Positions 34,764 to 46,602 of a DNA stretch of 64,000 nt are shown piece after piece (positions within the stretch are counted from its first letter, which is position 1; every line of letters begins with the position of its first letter). The position numbers and the translations under genes are program-made. The DNA comes from Syncephalis plumigaleata (Eukaryota > Zoopagomycota > Zoopagomycetes > Zoopagales > Piptocephalidaceae), in assembly GCA_025201365.1 (NCBI GenBank), contig JAIXMF010000001.1, positions 2,728,001 to 2,792,000 on the forward strand, given 5' to 3'. The notes beneath the pieces were generated by a model. That model made no database searches. It saw only the letters and a list, made by a program, of their open reading frames with translations, and was not told where the DNA came from.

Positions 34764-36060
34764 CTACGAGGTGAATCGTTGTCGTAATACGAGTAGATCA
34801 TCGCTGACTTTACGTACAACCATGGTGTTGACCCATTCTGCGTGATGTTTAAGGCGGTAGCTACTGCCTCCACGAATGCCGTGACAATCGGAAGTAGATG
34901 GTCGTGAATTCGATCGTATACCGGACGGAAGATCGCGCCCTCTCGTAATAGAACAGCCTGTACATACGATCAAACTCGCGTGGGATCACTTCGTGTACGT
35001 AGCGAGTGAGTGCCTCCGTGATAAGGTTCACCTTCTCTGTGACGAGTGCTTCAACACGCGCCTGTAACGCGTCGAGATGAGCACTAATGACATGAACATC
35101 ATCGCGTAGTAGATCGGTACTTTCGAGTACATCACGTACATCACGATCTATCGTGGACACCACCAGGTAACGGGCGTGTGTGTACCGTTCCTGTACATGT
35201 TGCACTAAACGACCATGGACAATGGCGTCGACACGAGCACGCAAAGCACGAACAAGCATGGAATCGGAGGCGACCGCGGGTAAACGAACAATTTGCATGG
35301 CCGCACCACCAATACGTGATTCCTCGAACATTTGCGGCAGATCAAGTGTAATAGAGTCGAGTGCTCGATGAACAGCGCATGTCACCTGCCAGAAGACATG
35401 ATCGGATATGGGAGCATCATCAGCTGGTCTTGGTGGCATTGCCCTAGGAATGAGATTATAATTCTCGTCGTCGTCCTCTTCATCATCATCATCGTCATCA
35501 TCATCGTATTCCTCATCATGTTCACCTATTCATCCTATTAGTACAAGTAATAACAAGCGAGAACATCTAGTGACTTACTTCCAGAATAGCCGGCTGCTTC
35601 TGCATCTAATGCTGCCCCATATTCATCTACCGTGGTTACGAGTGCCTGATTTACTTCCTCGGTCAGGGCAGCAAGTGCACCTTCAATAGGATCCACATTA
35701 AGTGATATATGATCATCTTCATCGCCACTCATCGCATAGGGATCTAGGCAGGCTAGACTTTCGCAGTCACTTAGTGTGGAATTGGTGGAAACGCTACCGA
35801 TGGTGTTGCCCGTACCCAGACGAGCTAGCTCCTCGCTCAAGCTTTCTGCAGTGCGATGTCCACCATCATTTTCATTATCATCGTTCTTATTATTATGATG
35901 CTGCTGCTTAGGGATGCCAATTCCTTTGACCGTGTTTTCACGAGAGAGTCGTTCCCGTTCGAATTTAAGTTCGGCTAGCTTCTGGAAGAGAAGCGATGGT
36001 GTTAGCGGCTCATACGGCTCGGATGTATCGGGATTCGAGGTGTAAGATCCATGATAGGGA
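34764..36060 (-). CDS. Unrecognised acidic, coiled-coil protein (start not found)
   Basis: At least three exons on the minus strand. The first visible one (about 35574-36045) reads SLLFQKLAELKFERERLSRE, then an acidic Ser/Thr-rich part (MSGDEDDHISLNVDPIEGAL). After an intron (about 35527-35577) a run of Asp and Glu leads into a long helical region (HVFWQVTCAVHRALDSITLD through DVLESTDLLRDDVHVISAHL). Near 34900-34970 two single-base frame changes occur; the most protein-like path ends VSDDLLVLRQRFTS at 34764. The 5' exon upstream of the TGCTAG acceptor at about 36066 was not found. I do not recognise the family. Confidence 0.5.
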
Positions 36061-37898
36061 AAGAAAGACTAGCAACTATAAGTTAACTATGAGTCAATGC
36101 GATGTTAATGAAATGACCGCAAGTGTACAACAATGACACTATGATAATCAACGCAGCAATGACTATCCTCTCAGTATTAGAGCTAGTTAATATATATATA
36201 TATATATAGAAATAAGTGATGATAGGGTATAATGCAGCTATCGTCTACTAAAGAATAGGTCAAAAAGGACACTTAATGCAACGGTAGTAGAGGATGAACA
36301 CTAGCAAATAAGGGGGTATATATGCGAGTGAGTGAGTGAGCGAGTGTTTCCACAATCAAATGTCAACTTGCTATCAGTGGTAATTAGAGAAGAAGAAAGC
36401 GTTGACAACAGATAAATAAAAACATACACGCTTTGCTATACTAATAAAGAAGGATATACGGCAATAAGCGACCGAAAAGGAGATGTGGAACAGGATTGTG
36501 TGCAATTGCGAGAAAACCGGACGATAAGGAAAAGCGAGGAGAGTGCGAGAGAATGCAAGCGAGCAAGAGTGCGGGATGTGTGAAGAAAGAAGCAATAGCG
36601 ACAGAGTGAATGACGTTTGTAATAGTAGTGATTATGGTTATTGTCATTGGATATAGTTCGCTATTCCACTCTCTCTCACTCTCTCACTTTTACCTGACGC
36701 ATAGTTGCTCAGTCTAACATGTATAACAAGGCTAGGCAGAGAACCATGCACACACACATACATGTACACACAGATGTACACACATACACATAGTGGTAAG
36801 TCACGTCGTTCAAATCAACTTATTCTGCAGGTATGGTAAACAACCATGTACACCATAATAAATGGACATTTATCCGTGCACACATACATCTCTATCTATT
36901 CATCTATCAATGTCATATGCAGTCAATCAATCGTGTATAGTATGGTTGCAAGCATGTCCTTTTCCTTCTTTCCTTTCCTTCTCTTTTGAATGCGTACAGT
37001 ACAGACTGGTTGGGGATGATTTAGTACTACCGTAAAAGTGAGGGAGAGGGAGAGGGGAAAAAACAAAAAAACCACTGTTGTATTTGATCGAGTATAACAA
37101 CAACCATGCCACATTCCATTTGATGTGTTATTGTGTACACGCTTTCTACATATCACCGCTTACCTTATATACTAGATGACTATCACGCTAGAAGAGCAAT
37201 CAATTGACTACGCGTACACTAGAGTCAAATACAAGTAGATTCAGTTAGAGACAAGAACCTATTCAGCTGATAGTAGGAGTGACCACGTAAAAAGGAAAAA
37301 CAAAAAGCCAAAAAACTGGAGAAGAAGAAAGGCCACGACAAGTAAAGCAACAACATCAGGAACCTGGTTATTTTTGTAGGATTGATATTGTGTGCGCGTG
37401 TGTGTGTTGATTGTGACGACATCATTCGTGATAAGTAGATACATGCATGTGTGCTGTATATCGATAGCTAATTGACCCTTCGCCTTATGATTACTGCTGT
37501 ACTCCTTCTCCTTCGGATATCTTTACATTTAGTATCTCGTGCAATGACATGTGATTATTTATCATTGATACCAATCATAATAGAACGGGGATTGTAACAA
37601 AGGATCATTCAGTATTAGACTATATTGTGTATAACCATTCTAATGATCAATGGTAACAAGTGTACACCCATTTATTATTATTATTACTACTGTTACTCAT
37701 TCATTATGCCATCGATAATATTCACATGTTACTGTTATCCAGCTACAGCTATCATAATCTATAAATCATGACTATCTTCTTTGCATGATTATCATTTCAA
37801 GTATCACTCCATTCTGTACTACACTAATCAGGATAGAGAACAATCAAGATTGATATTGCATTAGCAATGAGCTATCAGCGTGCGTGTGTACGTGTGTA
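36061..37898. other. Spacer of 1.8 kb with microsatellites
   Basis: It has TA repeats (36191-36209), GAGT repeats (36328-36345), CACATACA runs (36750-36790) and AT-rich sequence. It should include the promoter and first exon of the coiled-coil gene. No other gene is seen. Confidence 0.5.
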
Positions 37899-38449
37899 CA
37901 GTGTTTTTCCATCCAATTTGCGCATTTATCCTTTAACATTTGCTGTTTATTAATAAATAGATTTACACAATTGTTAACACATTATTACGTAGAAATGCCA
38001 ATTGAATAGCATGATAATAATAACAATTCAGTATTAGTAATGGATCATTTATTGATAGGATAACTATCATCATCAATTCTATAAGGTAGATGATACAAGT
38101 GTACTAGTATAGTTGGATATTGCCATGTATGTACTTACAAGTAGCTATTGATTATCGTGTATGGAATCGGGATATGGCTGCATGTCTGAATTCATTCAGA
38201 TTATCCACAGTGTTCGTGCTGATGGTCGTATTCCAACCAATTTCAACGAGGTGCGTTCCTTCTAAACATTCAATACAAGGAGAATCAAGCAACAAACAAC
38301 AACTTACCGTGTGGTTATCGCTATCACCCCAGTCTTTCCCCCAAGGGAAGGAGGGCTGGGAAACAGAATACGGGGGTACTTGTAAGTGTTAACAATTATT
38401 TATTCGTAAAACAGAAGGCTAACTGCGCAAATTGGATGGAAAAAGCCTG
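37899..38449 (+). mobile_element. TA-flanked TIR element, copy 5
   Basis: A 551-bp copy, plus orientation, with both terminal repeats intact (CAGTGTTTTTCCATCC... and ...GGATGGAAAAAGCCTG) and TA flanks. The conserved exon (about 38133-38275) reads VAIDYRVWNRDMAACLN before a one-base change of frame. A hairpin (38327-38360) follows the exon. It ends about 90 bp upstream of the nucleotidase ATG, so it probably lies in or next to that gene's promoter. Confidence 0.87.
38327..38360 (+). ncRNA. Candidate guide-RNA-like hairpin in copy 5
   Basis: CCCCAGTCTTTCCC pairs with GGGAAGGAGGGCTGGG around a short loop. It matches the hairpin of copy 3 in sequence and position, about 90 bp from the terminal repeat tip. 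Function is inferred, not shown. Confidence 0.35.
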
Positions 38450-38542
38450 TAGTGCGTCACTGTCCTTTGTCACCTGTTCACCTTTATCGCTATTCTATCG
38501 TACAACCATTATTGCTATTGTATACACAAAACAAACAACATC

Positions 38543-40912
38543 ATGTGGTCATTCCATACTAATCAGTATCGTTTAACTCGTATATTACCATTGAGTAGAA
38601 ATATTATTTATTCTCGTATAGCTAGACAACAACAATCCACTACTACTACTACTACTACTACTACTAGTACTGCTAGTAGTATTTTGAATTCAGTTACTGA
38701 AGAGTCTATCACTCTACCTCCATCGAATGTAGTATCGGATGACGTGTAAGTAGTTGTATTCATGATAGTATCACAATACAGTATTAATATGATGATAGAT
38801 TTGCTAATAATGAACTCGATCTGAATAAGGTACATGTTTATGGTTTCGACTATGATGTAAGTAGTTCATTACATGGATATACCATAGTACTCTTACATTG
38901 ATCATACAGTATACATTGGCACGATATACATCAGAATTACCGAAGACTATCTACTCCTTATTACGTGATGCTTTGATTGATCATCTACGCTATCCCTCCA
39001 TTCTACGTGGTCTTCAGTATGATCCTACATTTGCTATTCGCGGATTACATTATGGTAAGTTTTGTATTGTTGTCATTGATTACAGACAGGAATAAGAGGG
39101 AGGTATTAACATTTACTATTATTGTTTAATAGATGGACATACCGGCTATCTAATGAAACTAGATTCCTATGGTAATGTACAACGCAATGCAGTCTATTAT
39201 GGACGACGTGCGGTTGAGGATCCATTAGCGGTGTTAGGCGTTGAATTCGGTGCACATATACCGCGTCAATTGGTTAAGGGTAGAATGCGTCAACTGGTCG
39301 ATCTATTCAGTATGCCGAATACTTGTTTACTCGCTGATATCATCGAATATTTTGAAAAGCACAGTATCGAGTGAGTAATACAAATGAGATGATCATTATT
39401 ACAATGAATTAACCTATTCAATGATGGTATAGTTTTCATCCTCAACATCTTGCGGATGATGTACAACTAGTCAGCGAGATGTTGCATAGCGGTACGGGTA
39501 TTGGTATGGGACCATTGCATAAGACCATTATGAATGATATTGAGAAATACCTTGATCCTAGTCAATCACTCGTTGACTATCTCGAGAAGCTACGTAAATA
39601 CGATCGTAAACTATTCCTATTGACCAATAGTGGATTTGAATTTGTGTAAGAATTGTATACACTACTCGATGTCGTGTCTCTCTGTTGTTTAACCGTGTCA
39701 TTCATCTATTCTAGTGATCGTGGTCTTGCCTATATCACCGGATATAAAGATTGGCGTGAATTATTCGATGTCTGCATTGTTAATTCTATGAAACCAGCTT
39801 TCTATCGTAATCGACGACCATTCCGTTATGTCTCCACTAGTAATTTGTATAATGCCATGAATACGACGACAAATGGTACCATTCAACGTAATGGTGAAGA
39901 TCCCAACTTTTACGGTAGTAGCTGGTCTGCAGTTAGTGAATTCAAACGAGGTGAAGTCTATAGTGGCGGTAATATTATCGATTTCTGCTTATGGACAGGC
40001 TGGTAAGTGGTAATAGAATAGTAATGACTGATCGCTTTACTTACTACGTATACATTATTAATATAGGAATGGGTAATGAGCAAGAAATGAACAGCGAATA
40101 GATAATAACAAGCTAATGATTGATGTCTATTAGTGGTAGTACTATTTATATTGGTGATTCTATCTATAATGATCTGGTGGATCCAGCATTGCAACAAGGT
40201 TGGCGTACGGTAAATACGAGTCTATTGATGTATATGAATATATACGATGAAATATTAACTACTCAATCTATCTATACATATATATATATGTATGTAGGGA
40301 ATTATCATTAATGAATTAGAGAATGAAATCGAAATACAACGATCTGCTGCTTATCGTCGGTATATTGCACGATTCACGCAATTAGAGGGTCTACTAAAGT
40401 CGACACAACGCTCCATTCTTAGCGAGTTGGGCGAGGCAGTGGAATTGGACGAGGCAATCTCCAACTTGTCATCAGATGATGCTAGTATCCCGGATAATGT
40501 AGACGGGAATGGTGATCCACATCCATTCTATAATAGTACTATTAGTAATTACCAGAAACTACATCATCATCGACAGCAATTACGTCGATGGCGTACAGAA
40601 CGTCGTGACATTGCTCGACAATTGAAGAATCTATTTAATCCGCAATTCGGTAGTGTATTCCGTACCATGATCAATCCATCCATGTTTGCCGATAAAATAC
40701 GCGCCTATAGTGACTTGTAAGTAGTGTAACGATGCCATTTAACATTGCCACTCACTCATAGATTTGTACGTGTATTTAGATATACATCCTCCTTAGAGAA
40801 TCTAAATAACTATCCATTGAATCATGTATTCTATCCGGAACGTATACAAATGCCTCACGAGCAACGATTAGGCAGCGTGTACTCTACCATGGATAAGATG
40901 TCAAGTCAATAG
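38543..40912 (+). CDS. HAD-family 5'-nucleotidase domain protein (NT5DC2/3-like), probably mitochondrial
   Basis: About nine exons give a product of some 550 residues. The N-terminus (MWSFHTNQYRLTRILPLSRN) is basic with few acids, like a mitochondrial leader, followed by a poly-Thr run from an ACT repeat. HAD motif I is YGFDYDYTLA, with the nucleophile Asp in DxDYT. Motif II is LFLLTNSG in KYDRKLFLLTNSGFEFV. The late acidic motif is IYIGDSIYNDLVDP. The insert RGLAYITGYKDWRELFDVCI and NSMKPAFY are typical of the IMP/GMP-type 5'-nucleotidase family. Substrate specificity of this subgroup is poorly defined. The C-terminal part (NPQFGSVFRT ... YPLNHVFYPERIQMPHEQRL) is conserved-looking. TIR copy 5 lies just upstream. 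Confidence 0.85.
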
Positions 40913-41048
40913 TAGGGTTGAATAAAATAGACTATGTTATTTGTGTTTATTTGTTTATTAGTATGGTGATGCCACATCTCTTTATTCTATTCCGTGTCAA
41001 GCTATCCACTAATGACGTCTAAACACGACACGTTTAGTCGTAACTTTC

Positions 41049-42089
41049 GTGTTAACCAAGTATTTAGCGACTGTAATCGTCAGTCATTGCTTACATTTAT
41101 TGCTACACGTAATGTATTCAACTATACTAGGAATTCAATTACTATTTCTATTACTAATAATTGTTACTGTTGTAGAACAGAATCTACCTAGCCTACGTCA
41201 CTATGCTAGTTATCCTTGTCGAGTCAAACTGAATATTCCTGATTGGCGTGCTTATTGTACAGGTTATCGGGTAGAACACAAGTATTCTTGTATAAGTGCA
41301 AAGAAAGTATATGAACCTATTAATGCGTCGTATTCTACCCGTACAATAACTCTACCAGTTCATATAACAGTGAAGCATTGGCGAACATTTATTGCTCTAC
41401 ACCAGTATCTCGATCCACGACGTAATACTATAGCGAGCATCCAGTTAGCACTCTCACTTCTAGTATGGTCTATAAATTCAATCGCTTTACAGACCATAGG
41501 AGATCATCCAATTAACATTGAGCGTAGCAATGATTCACCTGTAATTGTAATTGATCTTCGTGTAATTGGCGAGCAATATCATGAAGTATTTTGGAGATTA
41601 TCTATAGATTTAGCATGGTAAGTAGCCTAGTAGCATCTTCATTTATTCCTAACATGTATATACTCGTTGTCATTTCATAGGAGTCGACGTATGGCAGTAC
41701 TCTATGCACAACAATCGGTCATCACATTTACCGGTGTTTATTATTCCGTATTGGGTGGTGCACACTCAACCTAGGTCGAACAGATCGACATCATGCTTAT
41801 CAAGCGGGACAGTTGGCTAGACGTCAAATAGAACTAGCTCGACAGTTGGGCTATCCAAGTTTGGAGTGTCGATGTCTTGCTTATTACGCCGAGTTCCACA
41901 TTCAAATTAAACGATATAAACGTGCAGCGCAACTTATTCAACAAGCATGGCTACTCTACCAGCGTACACCTGGTATGGAGAGTACAGTAAGTGAATGAAT
42001 GAGTTTTGTCTTGCAATAATACAATGAATGTATCACTTATGTATATGTGTATATGTATGATAGATTCCTGAAACTTTATATGCATGATG
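41049..42089 (+). CDS. Unrecognised protein with TPR-like helical repeats
   Basis: Exon 1 (to about 41620) encodes a hydrophobic segment (GIQLLFLLLIIVTVVEQ) then a mixed domain (LPVHITVKHWRTFIALHQYL). After an intron, exon 2 reads QSVITFTGVYYSVLGGAHST, changes frame by one base near 41772 (a CC that is probably CCC), and continues GQLARRQIELARQLGYPSLE, CRCLAYYAEFHIQIKRYKRA and AAQLIQQAWLLYQ, helix pairs like tetratricopeptide repeats. A third exon may end at 42089 (IPETLYA), or further with more frame changes up to about 42354 (EANFIHPAIIEPI). Start and end are uncertain and I cannot name the family. Confidence 0.45.
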
Positions 42090-42386
42090 ACAAAGTTACC
42101 ATCCTCCTATTTACGAAGCTAATTTCATTCATCCTGCAATCATTGAACCAATAAACAAGTCTATCTACTCTAATCTGATTGATGATTGGTTATTACAGGA
42201 CAGCTATTCCTTAGCATTCGCCTATGCTTATTTATCTTCAACGCCTACATATTACGTATTCTATAAATTGTACTCGCTCTTCCATACTTCTTTTGCTATT
42301 ACTACTACTACTCGTATATATTATTGCTCTGTATTCTCGTTCTAATCTGTTTATCTGTCTATCCATTCCACTAGGCCAACATCAAC

Positions 42387-42596
42387 ATGAAGTTCTCTGC
42401 CGTTATCGCTATTGCCGTCGCCGTTGTCGCTGTCGCCAGTCTGGTCGCTGTTGAAGCAGCACCTGCATTGGATCGTCGTGGTCTCCAACTTGGTGCTTTT
42501 GGTCCTGCCGGAGCCGCTGGATTTGGAGGTGCTTTTGGTCCTGCTGGTGGTGCTTTTGGTCCTGCCGGGGCCGCTGGATTTGGAGGTGCTTTTTGA
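42387..42596 (+). CDS. Small secreted glycine/alanine/phenylalanine-repeat peptide
   Basis: A 69-residue precursor. It has a signal peptide (MKFSAVIAIAVAVVAVASLV then AVEA), a dibasic Kex2-like site (LDRR before GLQLG), and a mature part of about 36 residues built from GAFGPAGAAGFG-type units: GAFGPAG appears three times and AAGFGGAF twice. No cysteines are present, so it is not a hydrophobin or defensin. It resembles cell-wall or adhesive repeat peptides. The signal peptide start MKFS-VI is shared with the peptide genes at 59.6 and 61.5 kb. The overlapping minus-strand frames are shadows of this repeat. Confidence 0.7.
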   Translation: MKFSAVIAIAVAVVAVASLVAVEAAPALDRRGLQLGAFGPAGAAGFGGAFGPAGGAFGPAGAAGFGGAF

Positions 42597-42975
42597 ACAA
42601 AACAAGGACATCATCAAGTAGATATATAGCTATTCAAGTAAAGATCCTCATTTAGTGTCCATACTATTGAAGTCATTATTCCTTGGTACAACAACTACAA
42701 GTATATCTACAAGATCATTCAATCATTTATTGAATAAATATGTCGTATTCTAACCACTAAGAGTGTATTTTATTGAGCCTTATTTATACACAAAAGCAAT
42801 AACTAACTAGTATATATATATCATATAATCTATTACAAATACGGATCGTGTATCACGTAACTATTCAAGTATTTATCAGTGCTTCATTTTCATACTAGTG
42901 TTATTAACTTTCATTCGTATGCGGGAGTGTGTGTACGGTTATGCGGTATAATGAACCAGATACTCCGCAAACCTA
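42597..42975. other. 3' flank of the secreted peptide gene
   Basis: AT-rich sequence with AATAAA at 42733. No gene is seen. Confidence 0.5.
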
Positions 42976-43010
42976 CAGGCTTTTTCCATCCAATTTGCGC
43001 AGTTAGCCTT
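42976..43010. repeat. Loose end of the TIR element family
   Basis: The family's terminal repeat (CAGGCTTTTTCCATCC and on to GCGCAGTTAGCC) occurs once with TA before it, without the rest of the element. It lies 164 bp before the ATG of the palmitoyltransferase gene. It is the hairpin-side end, and is a remnant of a sixth insertion or of an excision. Confidence 0.85.
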
Positions 43011-43173
43011 TGCGCTATTATTCCTGCTACTCTATTCCTACTACTACTACTATCCGTCTACTTCCCCTTCATTAGTTTGCTCTCTTGTTTTTCTACTTTT
43101 AGTTATTGTCCGTTATCTTAATTATTGTTTATTCTGGATTAACGTGTTGGTTAGTGCTCCACTTTTTATTGGT

Positions 43174-45916
43174 ATGCCGAGTAAACAACCCACCGATGAG
43201 GTTGAGCGGCCATTGCTTGGCACAGGTGAAGTAACAGCAGCTACCACCGTAACCCTTACCACTACAACTACGGTGGAACGTTTGTCGACGCTATCTGATG
43301 CGACACTTGCCGAGTCGGGCGATGTTCTAACTGCCGACAACAATGCCGATGTAGCAGATAATGGTGATTGGAGTATAACCACTACAGAAGTACACTTGGT
43401 GGGAGCAGGAGGAGAAGGCAAGGATCGAGCAAAGAGGGCAACTATCGTAAATGAAGAAGCAATCAAGGTTAATGATTCAGAGATAGCAGCTACTCATCTT
43501 GCGCGTGTAGCATCGCCTGGTAAAGATACAGGTGCGGCTACAGTGACCGTGACAGCAATTGAAGAAAACGAAAAGATAGAAGCGATAGAAGCGATAGAAG
43601 AGATAGAAGCTACTACTACTACTACTACTACTAAAGAGCATACGCGTCAAACGAGTAAGCACATTCCGATTAATATTGCTAGCAAGCCACACCCACTGTT
43701 AGTCAACCGAATCAGACGGCAGAAGCGCAGTATAGCGTGTCCTTACATCATGCGGCGCAACAAGGTGATCTCAGTACGATACGGCAATTATTGGAAGGCG
43801 GCACTAGTAAAGCGGACGATCGCGATTTCCAAAATGTTACTGCATTGCATTGGGCGGCGATTAATAGTCGATTGGAGGTGGTACGCTACTTGCTAGATCA
43901 AGGAGCAGAGGTCGATGCCATTGGTGGTGATCTACTCGCTACACCATTACACTGGGCGTGTCGTAAGGGTCATCTCTCGGTGTCGGCAATGCTACTGGAG
44001 CGTGGTGCTAATCCTGCACTACGCGATGCACAAGGATTCAATGCACTTCATTTGGCGGTACACTCCTCGAATGCATTCCTCGTACTCTACATGTTGTACG
44101 CGCCAGGCGATCTACCCATCGACTCGCCAGACACGCTCGACCACACCGCATTGATGTGGGCTGCCTATCAAGGTGACGGTGTATCCGTGGACATCCTATT
44201 GCGACAGGGAGCATCGTTACGCACCGTAGATAAATCGGGCTTCACACCGCTACACTGGTCGGTGTCGAAGGGACATGACGATGTCACGGCACGTCTATTG
44301 AAAGCGGGTGCAGATGTCACGGCACGCGAGGAGAAGGGAAGAACACCGGCAGATATGGCACGCGAACTAAAAGTGGAGGGCACCTGGTTGCGTGCACTCA
44401 AGCACAGCGGTGTCGCTAAAGATGGTAGAGATCCCATTATATCTGAAGTAAGTATTCATAGATAGCGTTACATGGAATAGCAATATTAATGAGATATATA
44501 TTTATATTGTAATCTAGTCAATTGCTATGAAACTGGCTTATTTCCTACCATTCCCCATGCTATTCCTTATTATACAAACGATCGCCACTTTCCCTTGGTA
44601 TATCGGATCGACACTGGCGTTAGTTGAGTTTCTAGCGTTTCATTTATCGGTTATACGCTGGTTACTACCACGTCGACAGGTATCAAGTAATCATGATGCC
44701 ATGATGAAGGCGCCTTACTTTTCGGCCATATTTCAGTCTACCGCTTTCTGGGTTGGTGTCACTTGGCTTAGTCGTATATTATGGTGTATCCTTTTTATTT
44801 CTATCTATTATCTATTGCTTAGAGAGAGAAAGAGCATGATTATCTCCTTAACTATAATGATCACTAGTTACCCTAGATCACATTGTGGCCAATATTCTAT
44901 TCGCGTTTACTTATACCATGGTATTATGGTGGTTCTTCCAAGCAGTACTACGTGATCCAGGATTCGTGCCACAACCATATTCACGAGACGACAAACGACG
45001 AGTAAGTAATGCTACGTGCATAGGATTGAACAGACATACAAATGGATAGATCCGTTCATTAACGCATTTGTTTTGTATACATGTCTATTCTAGCTATTAC
45101 AATCATTAGCCAAAGATAATTTACTGGATAAAAATCATTATGCGTATCTTGCGTGGTACGTAAACCACCACGTTCGAAGCATTGTCGTCTATGTGATCGA
45201 TGTGTAGCACGATTTGATCAGTAAGTATTATAACAATGATACTTAGTCTATATCTATATTATTTATATATATTTATATATATTTATATCGCGTCTATTTA
45301 GTCATTGTCCATGGATCTACAATTGTATTGGCGTACATAATCATCGACCCTTCCTATTCTTCTACTTAGCCTGGTTGTCGGTATTTGCTTATTCATTCAT
45401 TTGACATTCCAATGTATGTTCCATCACACTTCTCATACTATCCTCATATTAATTATGATACTGATAATAGATCTAGAGGCTACATCACCCATTTACGAAC
45501 CAATTCCGGAACAGCCTTGTTTCCTTTCATCGCGTGGTTGTGCCTACTTCCAACACGACGGATGGTCGATTACCCTGGCCATTTGGGCTACCCTTCATTT
45601 GACATGGTCCACCTTCCTACTTGGACAGCAATCCTGGCTTGTGGCACGAGCCAAGACCACGAACGAGCATTTGAACGCACATCGCTACGCGCACGATCGT
45701 AATCCATGGCGAGATGGACCCACGGGTAATCCGTACGATTTGGGCGTGCGTCAAAATTGCGTTGCCTTTTGCCGTGGTGATGGTGTCGACTGGACGCGTA
45801 TCTACGATCAAGACGATGCTCGGGCTCGATTGGAACGATGGGCGCGTGGCCGTACGACATCGGCTCGATCACTAGAGGAGGAACGCGATGGAGTACCACT
45901 AATGGAGGTGGTGTAG
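43174..45916 (+). CDS. AKR1: Ankyrin-repeat DHHC palmitoyltransferase (Akr1-type)
   Basis: Akr1-type enzymes sit in Golgi or endosomal membranes and attach palmitate to cysteines of cytosolic proteins. The N-terminal region ([20 protein letters not shown] on) is Thr/Glu-rich and disordered. Six ankyrin repeats follow ([114 protein letters not shown]). Then come four or so membrane segments ([19 protein letters not shown] and others) around the cysteine-rich domain [20 protein letters not shown] with the catalytic DHHC split by an intron (45222-45300). Frame changes of one base occur in the N-terminal region (between about 43620 and 43715), near 45132 and near 45402; the family sequence resumes each time, so sequence error is likely. 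Confidence 0.85.
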
Positions 45917-46602
45917 TAGTTTGTAACGAGATAGATGAAGATTATTCATGTCATACTATCTGTCTATCTGTCTCTATTTTATATTTGATTATTCTAATGA
46001 TAATATTATTATTATTACTCTAGTATAGCTTTATTAATAGTGTGTGTGTGTGTGTGTGTGTTTGTTTGTTTGTAGATGAACATTTGATATAAAAATAGAA
46101 CCGTGCTACTTTTAGTATTATTAAATTATCAAGATGTACTAAATATACTCGAGCCTTTTTGCAAACATCAACCTATGCCACCTATGATAAAGGAGTGATA
46201 GAGGTATATGCGTATCATCATTATCATAGATGCACATTGTTTATTCGGATCAAGCATGTCCGAAATACCGATTATATTCGAAACAATTATCGTATGACAA
46301 AATACGCCTTAGCTCTAAGGAATGTCTCATTTGATTAGAATGGGCGTAGTTATACGCCAATACAGGCACTGGTAATGATCACATGTACGATGTATTACGC
46401 GGAATCGGTTCAACTCATCACATGTATACGACGGAGTTCGTGCATATTCCACGGTAAGGCGCGCAAAGCCAATAGTAGATGGTTTGATATTTAAACGATT
46501 GGATTTGCGCACACATCAGTTGGACATAATCATTGTTATCTTCTTTACTCGTTACGCATTTCTATACTTGACTATAGGATAATCCATACTAACAACAGTA
46601 AC
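45917..46602. other. Spacer between the palmitoyltransferase and P450 genes
   Basis: Contains a TG microsatellite (46039-46060) and AT-rich sequence. A minus-strand frame at 46327-46512 is slightly richer in GC but unrecognised. No firm gene. Confidence 0.45.

Noticed and set aside
42351-42617. Minus-strand Ser/Lys-repeat frame (SGPGRTKSTTSRTKS type)
   Set aside because: Exact shadow of the glycine-rich secreted peptide repeat on the other strand.
45588-45899. Minus-strand frame over the palmitoyltransferase end
   Set aside because: Antisense shadow of the conserved C-terminal part of the plus-strand gene.
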